A stretch of 64,000 nt of DNA. Origin: Bacillota bacterium. GTDB taxonomy: Bacteria > Bacillota > Clostridia > Acetivibrionales > DTU013. The stretch lies in assembly GCA_023411715.1 (NCBI GenBank), contig JAEYOM010000014.1, positions 16,814-80,813 of the forward strand, given 5' to 3'. Positions 1-7,695 of the stretch are shown here, piece after piece. The position numbers were made by a program, and so were the translations under genes. Every line of letters starts with the position of its first letter. The first letter of the stretch is position 1. The notes below the pieces were generated by a model that had not been told where the DNA came from, made no database searches, and saw nothing but the letters and a program-made list of their open reading frames with translations.

Positions 1-2201
1 CCCATGCCGTTATCAGCAGGATCGACGTTTTTGAAGCGGCAAACTCGCCCGGAGTACGCGCAGTTGTTACAGGAGACGACATAAAGGGCATCCTTACCGG
101 TACATTCGTTGAAGACCGGCCTCCTATAGCGATCGGCAAGGTAAGATATTTCGGGGAGCCTGTCGCAGTCGTTGTCGCCGACAGCGAACTTGAGGCCCGC
201 AGGGCCGCTGAGCTCATCAAGCTTGAATACGAACCGCTGCCTGTTCTGAACTCGCCGGGCGAATCGGTAAAGCCGGGGGTGGTATTGATACACGAAGGCC
301 TAGGCGATTACAGGCGGGTCAAACAGTGCTTTCCGGAACCGAACACCAATATTGCAAATCATGTAAAGATCAGAAAAGGGGATATGGCAAAGGGCTGGGC
401 CGAGAGTGAGGTCACAGCCGAAGAAAGCTTTTTTATTCCACAGTCGGACCATATCGCGCTGGAGACAAGGTCAGTCAGGGCAGAGATTAAGGCTGACGGG
501 CAGGTGATAATACATACGCCTTCACAGGCGCCATATATAATCAGGAAGAAGTTGGCCCGCCACTTTGGCATCGATAACGGAAAGATCACGGTACACACTC
601 CGATGGTCGGCGGTTCCTTCGGCGGTAAAGCCGCGGTGCAGCTTGAGCTTATTGCCTACCTTGCGTCGCGGGCTGTGGACGGAAGAGAAGTGATCATTAC
701 GAATACAAGAGAAGAGGATATGATCAGTTCCCCCTGTCGTATCGGGCTGGAGGCCAGGGTCAAACTCGGGGCCGCCAGGGATGGTATGCTCAAGGCTGCC
801 GAAATCACTTACCTGGTCAACTGCGGGGCGTATTCCGATATGGGGGCTGTGATGACGAAATCGATCGCATCCGACTGCACGGGTCCCTATGACATTGAAA
901 ATGTATCATGCGATTCAATGTGCGTTTATACTAACCATACCTATGTAACGTCCTTCAGAGGTTTCGGCCACGCCGAGTACACCGCCGCGATAGAAAGGAC
1001 GATGGACAAGCTGGCGGATGCCCTTGGAATGGACCCTCTGGTGCTAAGATACAATAACGCGATAATGCCGGGAGATACCACACCTACTCAATCCGAACTG
1101 ACAAAAAGCAATATTGGCAACCTCCCGGAATGTATAAACAGGCTCAAAGCATTGATAAACTGGGACGAAGGCCGAAGAATCACAATAAGTGGTACCAGGA
1201 TCAGGGCAAAAGGAGCAACCTGCTTCTGGAAGACTTCCACAACTCCTCCCGATGCTGCTTCAGGCGCTGTTATCACATTTTCACCCGACGGTTATGCGAA
1301 TCTCAGTATCGGCGCCGTCGAAATCGGACAGGGATCAAAGACAGTTCTCGCTCAAATATTGGCTGAAAAATTGAAACTCGATCCGAACAGGATAAACGTT
1401 TCAATGGAGGTAAATACACGTGATAACCCGGAGCACTGGAAAACGGTTGCGAGCAGCACGACCTATATGGTCGGGAACGCAGTCGTTGCAGCCGCGGACG
1501 ACGTTATCCGGCAGATAAAGGGAACCGCCGCGATAGTTTTGAGATGTTCCCCCGAAGACCTTGAAATTGAGGACGGCAAGGTATTTATCAAAAGCGATAT
1601 GCATAAATACATCGATATAACTGAAGTAATCCATGGCTACAAATATCCCAACGGCAATTCCATAGGCGGACAGGTCATCGGGCGCGGCAGCTTTATAATG
1701 AAGCATTTGGGCGGCATGGACAGGGAAACCGGCAAGGGTGATCCGGGACCGCTCTGGACGGTGGGCGCCGAAGCCGTGGAGGTGGAGCTTGACATGAAAG
1801 ACTATACTTACAGGCTTCTTAGGGCGGCATGCGTGATCGATGCCGGAAAGGTGATAAATCCAATGGCGGCAAAATCGGTAACGATGGGCGGAATGTCCAT
1901 GGGATTGAGCCTTGCAAGCAGAGAAGCCTTTTTATACGACAACAATGGGATCATGCTGAACCCGAATCTGCGGATGTACAGGACGATACGCTTTGGGCAG
2001 AACCCGGAATATCTCGTTGATTTTCTCGAAACGCCTGAGATAGACGGACCGTATGGCGCGCGTGGTCTGGGCGAGCATGGGTTGATTGGAATGCCGGGCG
2101 CCCTTGCAAACTGCCTTTCGGCTGCAATAGATGCCGATCTGGACAGGCTTCCGCTTACTCCTGAATTATTGTGGAGGACAAAGACGGGGGGGCAGGCATG
2201 A
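1..2201 (+). CDS. Molybdenum hydroxylase (xanthine dehydrogenase type), molybdopterin-binding subunit, 5' partial
   Basis: The reading frame is open from base 3 of the window, so the N-terminus is missing. The first residues (PGVRAVVTGDD, then KVRYFGEPVAVVVAD) are the conserved start region of the Mo-cofactor subunit of xanthine dehydrogenase/aldehyde oxidase enzymes. MVGGSFGGK (near base 603), EIGQGSKT (near 1321) and GARGLGEHG (near 2056) match the glycine-rich cofactor loops, and the last contains the catalytic Glu of the family. The subunit would hydroxylate a purine or other N-heterocycle in the cytoplasm. Its stop overlaps the start of the FAD subunit (ATGA), so the two are translationally coupled. 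The true substrate cannot be read from the sequence. Confidence 0.93.
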   Translation, partial: HAVISRIDVFEAANSPGVRAVVTGDDIKGILTGTFVEDRPPIAIGKVRYFGEPVAVVVADSELEARRAAELIKLEYEPLPVLNSPGESVKPGVVLIHEGLGDYRRVKQCFPEPNTNIANHVKIRKGDMAKGWAESEVTAEESFFIPQSDHIALETRSVRAEIKADGQVIIHTPSQAPYIIRKKLARHFGIDNGKITVHTPMVGGSFGGKAAVQLELIAYLASRAVDGREVIITNTREEDMISSPCRIGLEARVKLGAARDGMLKAAEITYLVNCGAYSDMGAVMTKSIASDCTGPYDIENVSCDSMCVYTNHTYVTSFRGFGHAEYTAAIERTMDKLADALGMDPLVLRYNNAIMPGDTTPTQSELTKSNIGNLPECINRLKALINWDEGRRITISGTRIRAKGATCFWKTSTTPPDAASGAVITFSPDGYANLSIGAVEIGQGSKTVLAQILAEKLKLDPNRINVSMEVNTRDNPEHWKTVASSTTYMVGNAVVAAADDVIRQIKGTAAIVLRCSPEDLEIEDGKVFIKSDMHKYIDITEVIHGYKYPNGNSIGGQVIGRGSFIMKHLGGMDRETGKGDPGPLWTVGAEAVEVELDMKDYTYRLLRAACVIDAGKVINPMAAKSVTMGGMSMGLSLASREAFLYDNNGIMLNPNLRMYRTIRFGQNPEYLVDFLETPEIDGPYGARGLGEHGLIGMPGALANCLSAAIDADLDRLPLTPELLWRTKTGGQA

Positions 2202-3040
2202 TATCTTTCGACTTTGATTATTACAGGCCCGATTCGGTCAAAGAGGCTGCAGATATTTACAGCACACTGGCTGGACAGGGCAGTAAAGCTATATATTACG
2301 CCGGCGGGACGGAGATCATAAGCCGCGCGAGGACTAACCGGATGCGCTTCGACTCGGTGATCGACATAAAGAGTATTTCCGAATGCCGCCAATGCGGATA
2401 CCAGGGCGATAAGCTGGTCATAGGCGCCGCTGTAACTCTAACAAAAATATCCGATTCAGGGTTATTCCCGCTCCTGGGCGAGTGCTGCCGCAGATCGGCC
2501 GATCATACGGCGCGCGACAGGATCACCCTCGGAGGTAATATCTGCAGCAGTATGCCGTATAAAGAGGCATTGCTGCCTTTATTGCTGTGCGATTGCGAAG
2601 CGGTGACCGCAGGCAGCAGAGGCGTGAAGACCAGGCCTCTCACAACGGTCTTCGATAAGGAACTGAAGCTCGATGACGGTGAATTTCTGGTCCAGGTAAA
2701 AATCGACAGGAGCTATACCGGGTTACCGTATGCAAGTATTAAAAAGACCGGACAGGACAAGGTCGACTACCCGCTTTTTACAGTAACGATGATCAGGAAG
2801 GACGAACGTATAAGGGCTGCTTTCAGCGGATTGTGCCAATATCCCTTCAGACTTCCGACGATAGAGGATCATCTCAATAACAGCTCGACTGCTCTCAAGG
2901 ATAGGATCGATAGGGTTTTCAGCAGTTTACCCGCGCCGGTGCTTGACGATATTCTCGGTTCGTCCGGGTATCGCGAATTCGTGGCGAGGAATGCCGTTGA
3001 AGAGGCGATGACTATACTCGGGGCCTGTAGAAAGGAGTAA
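2198..3040 (+). CDS. Molybdenum hydroxylase FAD-binding subunit
   Basis: This 280-residue protein is the FAD-binding (CODH medium chain) subunit that passes electrons from the Fe-S subunit to NAD or another acceptor. It begins with the family signature FDYYRPDSVKEAADI, followed by the FAD-contact segments YAGGTEII (about residue 40) and TLGGNICSSMP (about 110). The ATG at 2198 is preferred because it overlaps the stop of the large subunit as ATGA and starts exactly at the conserved N-terminus; an upstream GTG at 2171 would add nine unrelated residues. The family C-terminal domain is present. The [2Fe-2S] subunit follows after 6 bp. Confidence 0.93.
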   Translation: MISFDFDYYRPDSVKEAADIYSTLAGQGSKAIYYAGGTEIISRARTNRMRFDSVIDIKSISECRQCGYQGDKLVIGAAVTLTKISDSGLFPLLGECCRRSADHTARDRITLGGNICSSMPYKEALLPLLLCDCEAVTAGSRGVKTRPLTTVFDKELKLDDGEFLVQVKIDRSYTGLPYASIKKTGQDKVDYPLFTVTMIRKDERIRAAFSGLCQYPFRLPTIEDHLNNSSTALKDRIDRVFSSLPAPVLDDILGSSGYREFVARNAVEEAMTILGACRKE

Positions 3041-3046
3041 GGGGCG

Positions 3047-3514
3047 ATGCTTGAGTTAAAGGGCAGAGGTATTATCGATATCAATGTCAACGGCAGTAAA
3101 AAGAGCGTTACCGTCAGGCCCGCCGACACGCTTTTATATGTATTGCGCGAGCAGCTCGGACTGACCGGCGCTAAAAATGGCTGCGGAAACGGTGACTGCG
3201 ACGCGTGTACGGTGCTGATGGACGGATGGCCGGTGAAGGCCTGCCTGGTGCTCGCCGTCGAAGCTATAGGGACGAATATAACTACAATAGAGGGGTTGGT
3301 TGACACACCCATTCAGAAGGAGTTTATCGACAGATTTGCCATACAGTGCGGCTACTGTACTCCCGGAATGATAATGAACAGCCATGCTCTGATTAGCATC
3401 TATCCGGATGCGACCGACGAGGTAATTGAAGAATGGCTCGAATCTAATATCTGCAGGTGTACGGGCTACCAGGAGATATGTGAAGCGGTTAAGTCGGTTT
3501 TGGGAAGGATCTGA
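3047..3514 (+). CDS. Molybdenum hydroxylase [2Fe-2S] subunit
   Basis: This 155-residue protein has the standard two-domain layout of the small subunit of xanthine dehydrogenases. The plant-type ferredoxin motif is GCGNGDCDACTV plus a later Cys (WPVKAC). The C-terminal helical domain has QCGYCTPGM and NICRCTGYQEI, which bind the second [2Fe-2S] centre. It relays electrons from the molybdenum site to the FAD subunit. It lies 6 bp after the FAD subunit with an AAGGAG ribosome-binding site. The gene order Mo-FAD-FeS differs from the FAD-FeS-Mo order seen in many other clusters. Confidence 0.94.
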   Translation: MLELKGRGIIDINVNGSKKSVTVRPADTLLYVLREQLGLTGAKNGCGNGDCDACTVLMDGWPVKACLVLAVEAIGTNITTIEGLVDTPIQKEFIDRFAIQCGYCTPGMIMNSHALISIYPDATDEVIEEWLESNICRCTGYQEICEAVKSVLGRI

Positions 3515-3602
3515 CGCTGTACAGTGTGTCAGTTGAAATATTGCCGGTTCCGCGCGCATAGAATAGTATAGTTTTTATCTGTATGAAAAGGCAGGGCCAT
3601 TT

Positions 3603-4463
3603 ATGAAGAAGTATTTGAGCTGCATTATTTTCTGGGGCGCCTTCTGGGGCCTGACCGAGGCTACTCTCGGGTACGTCTTGCACTCGCTCTCACTGGGCAT
3701 TGGCTGGGTTCTCTGGTTCCCGCTCGCATTCTATTTTATCAGCAGCGTTTACAGGAGGACAAACAGCCTTTCTTCAGTCATATTTACCTCCTTTCTGGCA
3801 GCCGCAGTAAAAACGATTGATTTCATAATGCCCACGAGCCCGGACAAGATTATCAACCCGGCAGTTTCAATAATTCTCGAAGGTTTTGCGGTATTCGTCC
3901 TGTTCAGACTGGTCTCCGGGAGGTCCGGGAGGCAAGACGCCCACCGGCCCGGATATCTGCGAATATTATCCGTCAGTGCAGGCTGGAGGCTGCTGTACGT
4001 AGCATATATGCTGCTGATGCCGGCGAGCTATGCCGCTATATCGCCATTGCGGTCAGCATCAGCCCTGTTGAACTTTTTGCTCGTTGGAAGCTTGGCGAAC
4101 TCCCTGATTATTTACGTGTTTATGAGAGTATCTGAATTGGCCGGTAAAAAGACAGAGCGATCGGCGGGGCAAGCAGCAGAGCAAGGGACAGAGCGAATAG
4201 GGGTTGTGAGAAATATAGGGCGACCGGCGGAGCAAAGGGCAGAACGATCGGCGGGGCAAGCAGCAGAACAAGGAACAGAGCCATCGGTGGGGCAAGCAGC
4301 AGAACAAGGGACAGAGCGAATAGGGGCTGTGAGAAATATAGGGCGACCGGTTGTCAGCATTGTGAAGCGCTTGAAGGTAAACATTGCATTGAACAGCGTA
4401 CTGGAGATCGCAATCTCCTGTCTGATGCTTGCAGCCGCCTTACTGGCTCAATGGGCTTTGTAA
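3603..4463 (+). CDS. Membrane protein with an internal charged repeat region
   Basis: I do not recognise the family. The 286-residue protein has about five hydrophobic segments in its first 180 residues (WGAFWGLTEATLGYVLHSL, WVLWFPLAFYFI, an AVFVLFRL segment and others), a hydrophilic repetitive stretch at about residues 180-250 (units of AGQAAEQGTER and IGVVRNIGRP), and a last hydrophobic helix near the C-terminus. The size and layout recall small ECF-type transporter S components or their clostridial relatives, but no signature proves it. It sits between the Mo-hydroxylase subunits and cofactor-maturation genes, so a role in uptake of the enzyme's substrate or a precursor is an inference from context. 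Its end overlaps the upstream part of the next reading frame. Confidence 0.75.
   Translation: MKKYLSCIIFWGAFWGLTEATLGYVLHSLSLGIGWVLWFPLAFYFISSVYRRTNSLSSVIFTSFLAAAVKTIDFIMPTSPDKIINPAVSIILEGFAVFVLFRLVSGRSGRQDAHRPGYLRILSVSAGWRLLYVAYMLLMPASYAAISPLRSASALLNFLLVGSLANSLIIYVFMRVSELAGKKTERSAGQAAEQGTERIGVVRNIGRPAEQRAERSAGQAAEQGTEPSVGQAAEQGTERIGAVRNIGRPVVSIVKRLKVNIALNSVLEIAISCLMLAAALLAQWAL
4150..4350 (+). repeat. In-frame duplicated 65-bp block with shorter copies
   Basis: Two nearly identical 65-bp blocks lie at 4163-4227 and 4286-4350, with a shorter partial copy (GGCAAGCAGCAGAACAAGG type) between them. The offset is 123 bp, a multiple of three, so the membrane protein frame stays open. The repeated peptide is AGQAAEQGTERIG followed by VVRNIGRP. 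Confidence 0.9.
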
Positions 4464-4464
4464 A

Positions 4465-5109
4465 GTGATACAGGCACAAGCGGATGGATATTCGAACAAT
4501 AATAAAGCGTCGCTTCCCGGCGTCGATGGTATCATCCTGGCCGCGGGCTTCTCGAGCAGGGCGGGGGCTTACAAAATGACCCTGGACATAGGCGGCAAGA
4601 CGATGCTTGAGAGATGTATCGAAGCTATGTACGATGTATGCACAAGACTCATAATTGTCGGCGGTTACGGGGTTTCTGCCATTCTGCCGGTGGTAGCGGG
4701 ATATTCCAGGGCTGAATTAGTTCTGAACGAAAGATTCGGGGACGGAATGTTCGGCTCTGTCAGGAAAGGCCTCGAGCATGTCAGAGCCGGACGCTTTTTT
4801 CTGACTCCCGGCGATTATCCTTTGATAAGCCGCGAAGTATATAAAAGCATGCTGAATATCGTAGGAGACATCGTCATCCCTTGCTGCAAAGGTGAAACCG
4901 GTCATCCTGTGCTAATGAAGAGCAGCCTCATCGGTGAGATTCTTTCTGACCCCGGATACTGCAGCCTGAGGGACTTCATTGAATCCAGGGGCTTTAAAAA
5001 AATCGAGGTTGAGGATGAAGGCATACTTGCAGATGTCGATACGATGCAGGACTATTTTAGTATCTGCGGTAAATTTGCGAAACCTGTCACAGGCACTGTT
5101 CAGGGGTGA
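4465..5109 (+). CDS. MocA/MobA-like molybdopterin nucleotidyltransferase
   Basis: The protein carries the nucleotidyltransferase signature GIILAAGFSSRAGAYK, in which the usual RMG is RAG, followed by GKTMLERC, a conserved LTPGDYPLI (metal-binding Asp) and GHPVLM. These are the marks of the MobA/MocA family, which attaches CMP or GMP to molybdopterin for enzymes such as the hydroxylase encoded just upstream. The GTG at 4465 directly follows the stop of the membrane protein gene. A TTG at 4429 would extend the protein by 12 residues inside that gene, and neither start has a clear ribosome-binding site. The stop codon lies inside the first copy of a 24-bp repeat array. Confidence 0.85.
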   Translation: MIQAQADGYSNNNKASLPGVDGIILAAGFSSRAGAYKMTLDIGGKTMLERCIEAMYDVCTRLIIVGGYGVSAILPVVAGYSRAELVLNERFGDGMFGSVRKGLEHVRAGRFFLTPGDYPLISREVYKSMLNIVGDIVIPCCKGETGHPVLMKSSLIGEILSDPGYCSLRDFIESRGFKKIEVEDEGILADVDTMQDYFSICGKFAKPVTGTVQG

Positions 5110-5316
5110 TTAGTTTTGGCTGTCCAGGGGTGAACAGTTTTGGCTGCTCAGGGGTGAGCAGTATTGGTTATTCGTGGGTGAGCAGTTTTGGTTATTCAGG
5201 GGTGAGCAGTTTTGGCTGTTTAGGGGTGAACAGTTTTGGCTGCTCAGGGGTGAACAGTTTTGGCTGTTCAGGGGTGAGCAGTATTTGCTGTTCAGGGGTG
5301 ATTAGTTTTGTCTGAG
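5101..5316 (+). repeat. Nine-copy 24-bp tandem repeat duplicating a stop/RBS/start junction
   Basis: Nine consecutive 24-bp units with consensus start CAGGGGTGANNAGTTTTGGC begin at 5101, 5125, 5149, 5173, 5197, 5221, 5245, 5269 and 5293. The first unit contains the TGA stop of the MocA-like gene. The last contains the ribosome-binding sequence AGGGGTGA and the TTG start of the NTPase gene (5308). The first and last units agree through CAGGGGTGATTAGTTTTG. Because 24 is a multiple of three, each internal unit presents its own AGGGGTGA and usually TTG followed by about four codons and a stop. Unit 8 has TTT instead of TTG. Confidence 0.95.
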
Positions 5317-5811
5317 GATGGCGGGCAGGCATACGTTCACATTGTGACGGGGGAAGTGGATTCGGGGAAAACCGCCCGTCTTTTGTCAATATACAGGGAA
5401 CTCGGCTCCGGAGATGGCTTTATAAATGCAAAGATATACAGGGATGACCATTTTATCGGCCAAAGGATAATACGGCTTTCCACAGGTGAAAGTGAAATTT
5501 TTTCTGCAATATGTGAATTTACCCCTCCGGACTGGGACGAAATATATAAATACGGCAATTTCAGCTTTTCAGGAAAGGGGCAGGCATTTGCCCGCAATAT
5601 TACATCCGGTATCATCGCAAAGGGGACCGACCCTGTATTCATAGATGAGATCGGACCTTTGGAACTCCAGAAACAAGGCCTTTGTGATATTTTATCAATG
5701 CTCCTCCGCACAAAAAACGAAATCTACGCTGTGATCAGAAAAAGCTGCATCAACAGTGTCTTGAAAGAGTTCGGCATAATGAGGTACGATATTATCCCTC
5801 CGGATCATTGA
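5308..5811 (+). CDS. THEP1-type nucleoside-triphosphatase
   Basis: The 167-residue protein is a P-loop NTPase of the THEP1 (NTPase_1) family. Walker A is GEVDSGKT near the N-terminus (residues about 14-21) and Walker B is PVFIDEIGPLEL (about 110-121), followed by a conserved segment on nucleotide-pocket closure (YAVIRKS). Such NTPases are commonly encoded with molybdenum hydroxylases and their maturation factors, which fits its position as last gene of this operon. The exact role is unknown. The TTG start lies in the last copy of the 24-bp repeat, 7 bases after AGGGGTGA. The gene converges on the next minus-strand gene with a 20-bp overlap. Confidence 0.85.
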   Translation: MSEDGGQAYVHIVTGEVDSGKTARLLSIYRELGSGDGFINAKIYRDDHFIGQRIIRLSTGESEIFSAICEFTPPDWDEIYKYGNFSFSGKGQAFARNITSGIIAKGTDPVFIDEIGPLELQKQGLCDILSMLLRTKNEIYAVIRKSCINSVLKEFGIMRYDIIPPDH

Positions 5812-5992
5812 GCTGTTTCAGGTATTTGAGCCTGCCGTTCAGGAAAGTCAAATGCCTTCCCGCATCGGCGACCATTTTATCGTATTGCTCCTTGGTCTTC
5901 TGATCCACATCCAGATTCGCCATTACAGAATAGCTGCCTTTTGCATCCTCCGACGATATTATGCATTTTTTTAAAAAATACTGTTCGGACAA
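5792..5992 (-). CDS. Small hypothetical protein, 66 residues
   Basis: I do not recognise this protein. It is short, charged and probably helical (KTKEQYDKMVADAGRHLTF, NGRLKYLKQL). A strong ribosome-binding site GGAGGTGA sits 8 bases before the TTG at 5992, which supports real translation. It overlaps the NTPase gene tail to tail by 20 bp. No membrane segment or metal motif is visible. Confidence 0.6.
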   Translation of the reverse strand: MSEQYFLKKCIISSEDAKGSYSVMANLDVDQKTKEQYDKMVADAGRHLTFLNGRLKYLKQLNDPEG

Positions 5993-6033
5993 TCATTTCA
6001 CCTCCAGCCTTCAAAAGCTATTATTTCTGCCTG

Positions 6034-6080
6034 CTCCTTTCCTTTCCTTTCCTTTCCTTTTCTTTTCTTTCCTCTCCTCT
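6034..6080. repeat. 47-base pure pyrimidine tract made of CCTTT units
   Basis: The plus strand from 6034 to 6080 contains only C and T, built mainly from CCTTT units that drift to TCTTT and CCTCT. It ends within the stop codon of the minus-strand glycosylase gene. Such mirror-type homopyrimidine runs can adopt triplex DNA and are prone to slippage. Confidence 0.9.
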
Positions 6081-6672
6081 ATTGCAAATTTCTGCTCACT
6101 GTGCTGGAATAGCGCCCGGCGACCATTTGCCAATCCTTCAGGAATTGAGCCTTCAGGTTCGGCCTTCGTTTGATGGCGAGCGGATGATACGTAACGGCTG
6201 TGGGCAAACCTTTTACATCATGCCAAACGCCTCTAAGATTCTTTACCTCTGCCTCCATATCCCCGAAATACCACTGCACGGCAGTGTTGCCGAGGCAAAA
6301 GACCAATACCGGCTTTTGCCGGTCCAATTGCTGTGCCAGGTAAGCAATGCAGGTGCTGCGTGCACTTTCCTTGTCATAACGTCGGACAGGGCGGCATTTC
6401 AAAATATAGGTCACATACATATCCTCCGCTCCCAAGCCCGCTTCATACGCTGCTTCCTGCAATTTCTGCCTTGCCCCGCAGACAAAGGAGTTTCCTTCTT
6501 TGTCCTCCCTGGCGCCGGGGTTGTCCAGGATCACAGCGATCGGAGCCTCCGGATTGCCTTCGCCCCATATTATTCTTGTCCTATGCCGGCATAATCCGCA
6601 TTTCCGGCAATTCAGCACCTCGGCCGGGGCCGTGTCCTCCGGCCATAATACCGGCGTGAAGCCCGGTTTCAT
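6079..6672 (-). CDS. Family 4 uracil-DNA glycosylase-like protein
   Basis: The 197-residue protein matches Fe-S uracil-DNA glycosylases of family 4. Four cluster cysteines are visible at residues 22, 25, 93 and 108 (NCRKC, LKCRP, STC), and the minor-groove motif is H163-P164 (TYHPLAIKRRP). It would remove uracil from DNA at the start of base excision repair. Motif 1, normally GEAPG followed by two residues and an acid, reads LDNPGARED here, so the first Glu is replaced while P52, G53 and E56 remain. This could alter specificity. The start has AAGAGGCG about 8 bases upstream. It may belong to one of the atypical Udg4-like subfamilies. Confidence 0.82.
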   Translation of the reverse strand: MKPGFTPVLWPEDTAPAEVLNCRKCGLCRHRTRIIWGEGNPEAPIAVILDNPGAREDKEGNSFVCGARQKLQEAAYEAGLGAEDMYVTYILKCRPVRRYDKESARSTCIAYLAQQLDRQKPVLVFCLGNTAVQWYFGDMEAEVKNLRGVWHDVKGLPTAVTYHPLAIKRRPNLKAQFLKDWQMVAGRYSSTVSRNLQ

Positions 6673-6922
6673 ATGTTTCGCCTCTTAACACGTTTTACTT
6701 TACTGTACATATTGATATTTCATTTTGCTGCAACAAGTCACCTATAAGCTGAAATCGACTTTTTGCAGTGCAATCATATTTTGGCTTATCGCAGGATATT
6801 TATTAGCGAAGGTGCTGTAATTGCAATCAAAATATAGAATTATTTTTTAGGATATTGTTTTTCATAATGTAAAGAATATTAGTGTCCGAAAGGATAAAAT
6901 ATTTCAGGAGGGGCGGTGCTTT
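6673..6922. other. Intergenic region before spore protein gene
   Basis: About 250 bp of AT-rich sequence with no open frame worth calling. It must hold the promoter of the spore protein gene; a sporulation (sigma-G) promoter would be expected, but I cannot assign one with confidence. Confidence 0.5.
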
Positions 6923-7123
6923 ATGGCAAACAACGAAAAACTGGTACCAAAAGCAGAGGACGCACTGGATAAGCTGAAATATGAAGTTGCCTCCGAGGAA
7001 GGTGTCGGGCTCAAACATGGCGATAACGGCGATATAACTGCCAGGGACGCAGGCAAGATAGGGGGCAACATGGTCAGAAAGATGATCAAATTTGCCGAGA
7101 AGAACATGAAGGACTCGGACTAA
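6923..7123 (+). CDS. Alpha/beta-type small acid-soluble spore protein
   Basis: This 66-residue protein has the two family signatures: KYEVASEEGV (residues about 19-28), the germination protease cleavage region, and the C-terminal GNMVRKMI block. It coats and protects DNA in the dormant spore and is degraded for amino acids at germination. The ATG follows AGGAGGGGCGG. A strong terminator starts immediately after the stop, so it is monocistronic, as usual for this family. Confidence 0.95.
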   Translation: MANNEKLVPKAEDALDKLKYEVASEEGVGLKHGDNGDITARDAGKIGGNMVRKMIKFAEKNMKDSD

Positions 7124-7144
7124 GGCCCGCCAGGGCCTTTTTTT
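7124..7144 (+). terminator. Intrinsic terminator after spore protein gene
   Basis: GGCCC, loop GCCA, GGGCC, then seven T residues, starting directly after the stop codon. Confidence 0.92.
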
Positions 7145-7328
7145 ATCCGTTTTGCATCGACCAGGATGCCTCGATCCATACCATATCTAATTATGAAGGC
7201 CACAAATGCCGGATAAAATTCTGAAAATGTTTGTTTTGATAGCTGCAAACATCCGGGCTAGAATTGAGGTGTCGAAATTGACTGATTCGACGTCGGGAAA
7301 GTTTAGGAGCAAAAGGCGGAGGAAGTTC

Positions 7329-7610
7329 ATGTTAAATTGTGAATATTGCGATTATTTAGAAAATGCAAGCGAGGGATGCTATGGATCGGGCATGAAAAAT
7401 AATGCTTCCTGCAAACTTTCGGAGCATATTTTTATCGAGGGTGAGATGGAAAGTGAAACGGAATATCCCTGCAGGGATATTTCATATCAGGATTACCTGA
7501 ACAGGAGCGAGGCTCATACAATCAAATCAGCCTTTAATCGGGACAGGAGGAACCTGCATATAAAGAAGGGCAGGATTCCGGCCGGGAGAAGGCTGCCAAT
7601 AGCCGGATGA
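7329..7610 (+). CDS. Cys-containing hypothetical protein
   Basis: I do not recognise this 93-residue protein. The N-terminal half is rich in cysteine (MLNCEYCDYL, EGCYGSG, ASCKLS, YPCRD) and the C-terminal half is basic (KSAFNRDRRNLHIKKGR). The ATG at 7329 is preceded by GGAGG; a longer frame from 7206 has no such site. The cysteines could bind a metal ion, but no known finger pattern is met. Confidence 0.6.
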   Translation: MLNCEYCDYLENASEGCYGSGMKNNASCKLSEHIFIEGEMESETEYPCRDISYQDYLNRSEAHTIKSAFNRDRRNLHIKKGRIPAGRRLPIAG

Positions 7611-7695
7611 AACAATATCTACAGCTTCTAAAGAACAGGATCATTATTGCGGTAGATATTAAATAAACAATAAAAAATAAAAGGAGGACAAAGTA

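Noticed and set aside
1808..2392. A 194-codon minus-strand frame opposite the hydroxylase genes
   Set aside because: It is a shadow of two conserved subunits and shows no coding signal of its own.
5106..5315. An open frame through the 24-bp repeats, coding GVNSFGCS-type units
   Set aside because: It exists only because the 24-bp unit keeps one frame open; it starts at the MocA-like stop and has no independent evidence of being a protein.
5101..5316. A CRISPR array
   Set aside because: The units are contiguous with no spacers and no cas genes are nearby; the array is explained as junction duplication.
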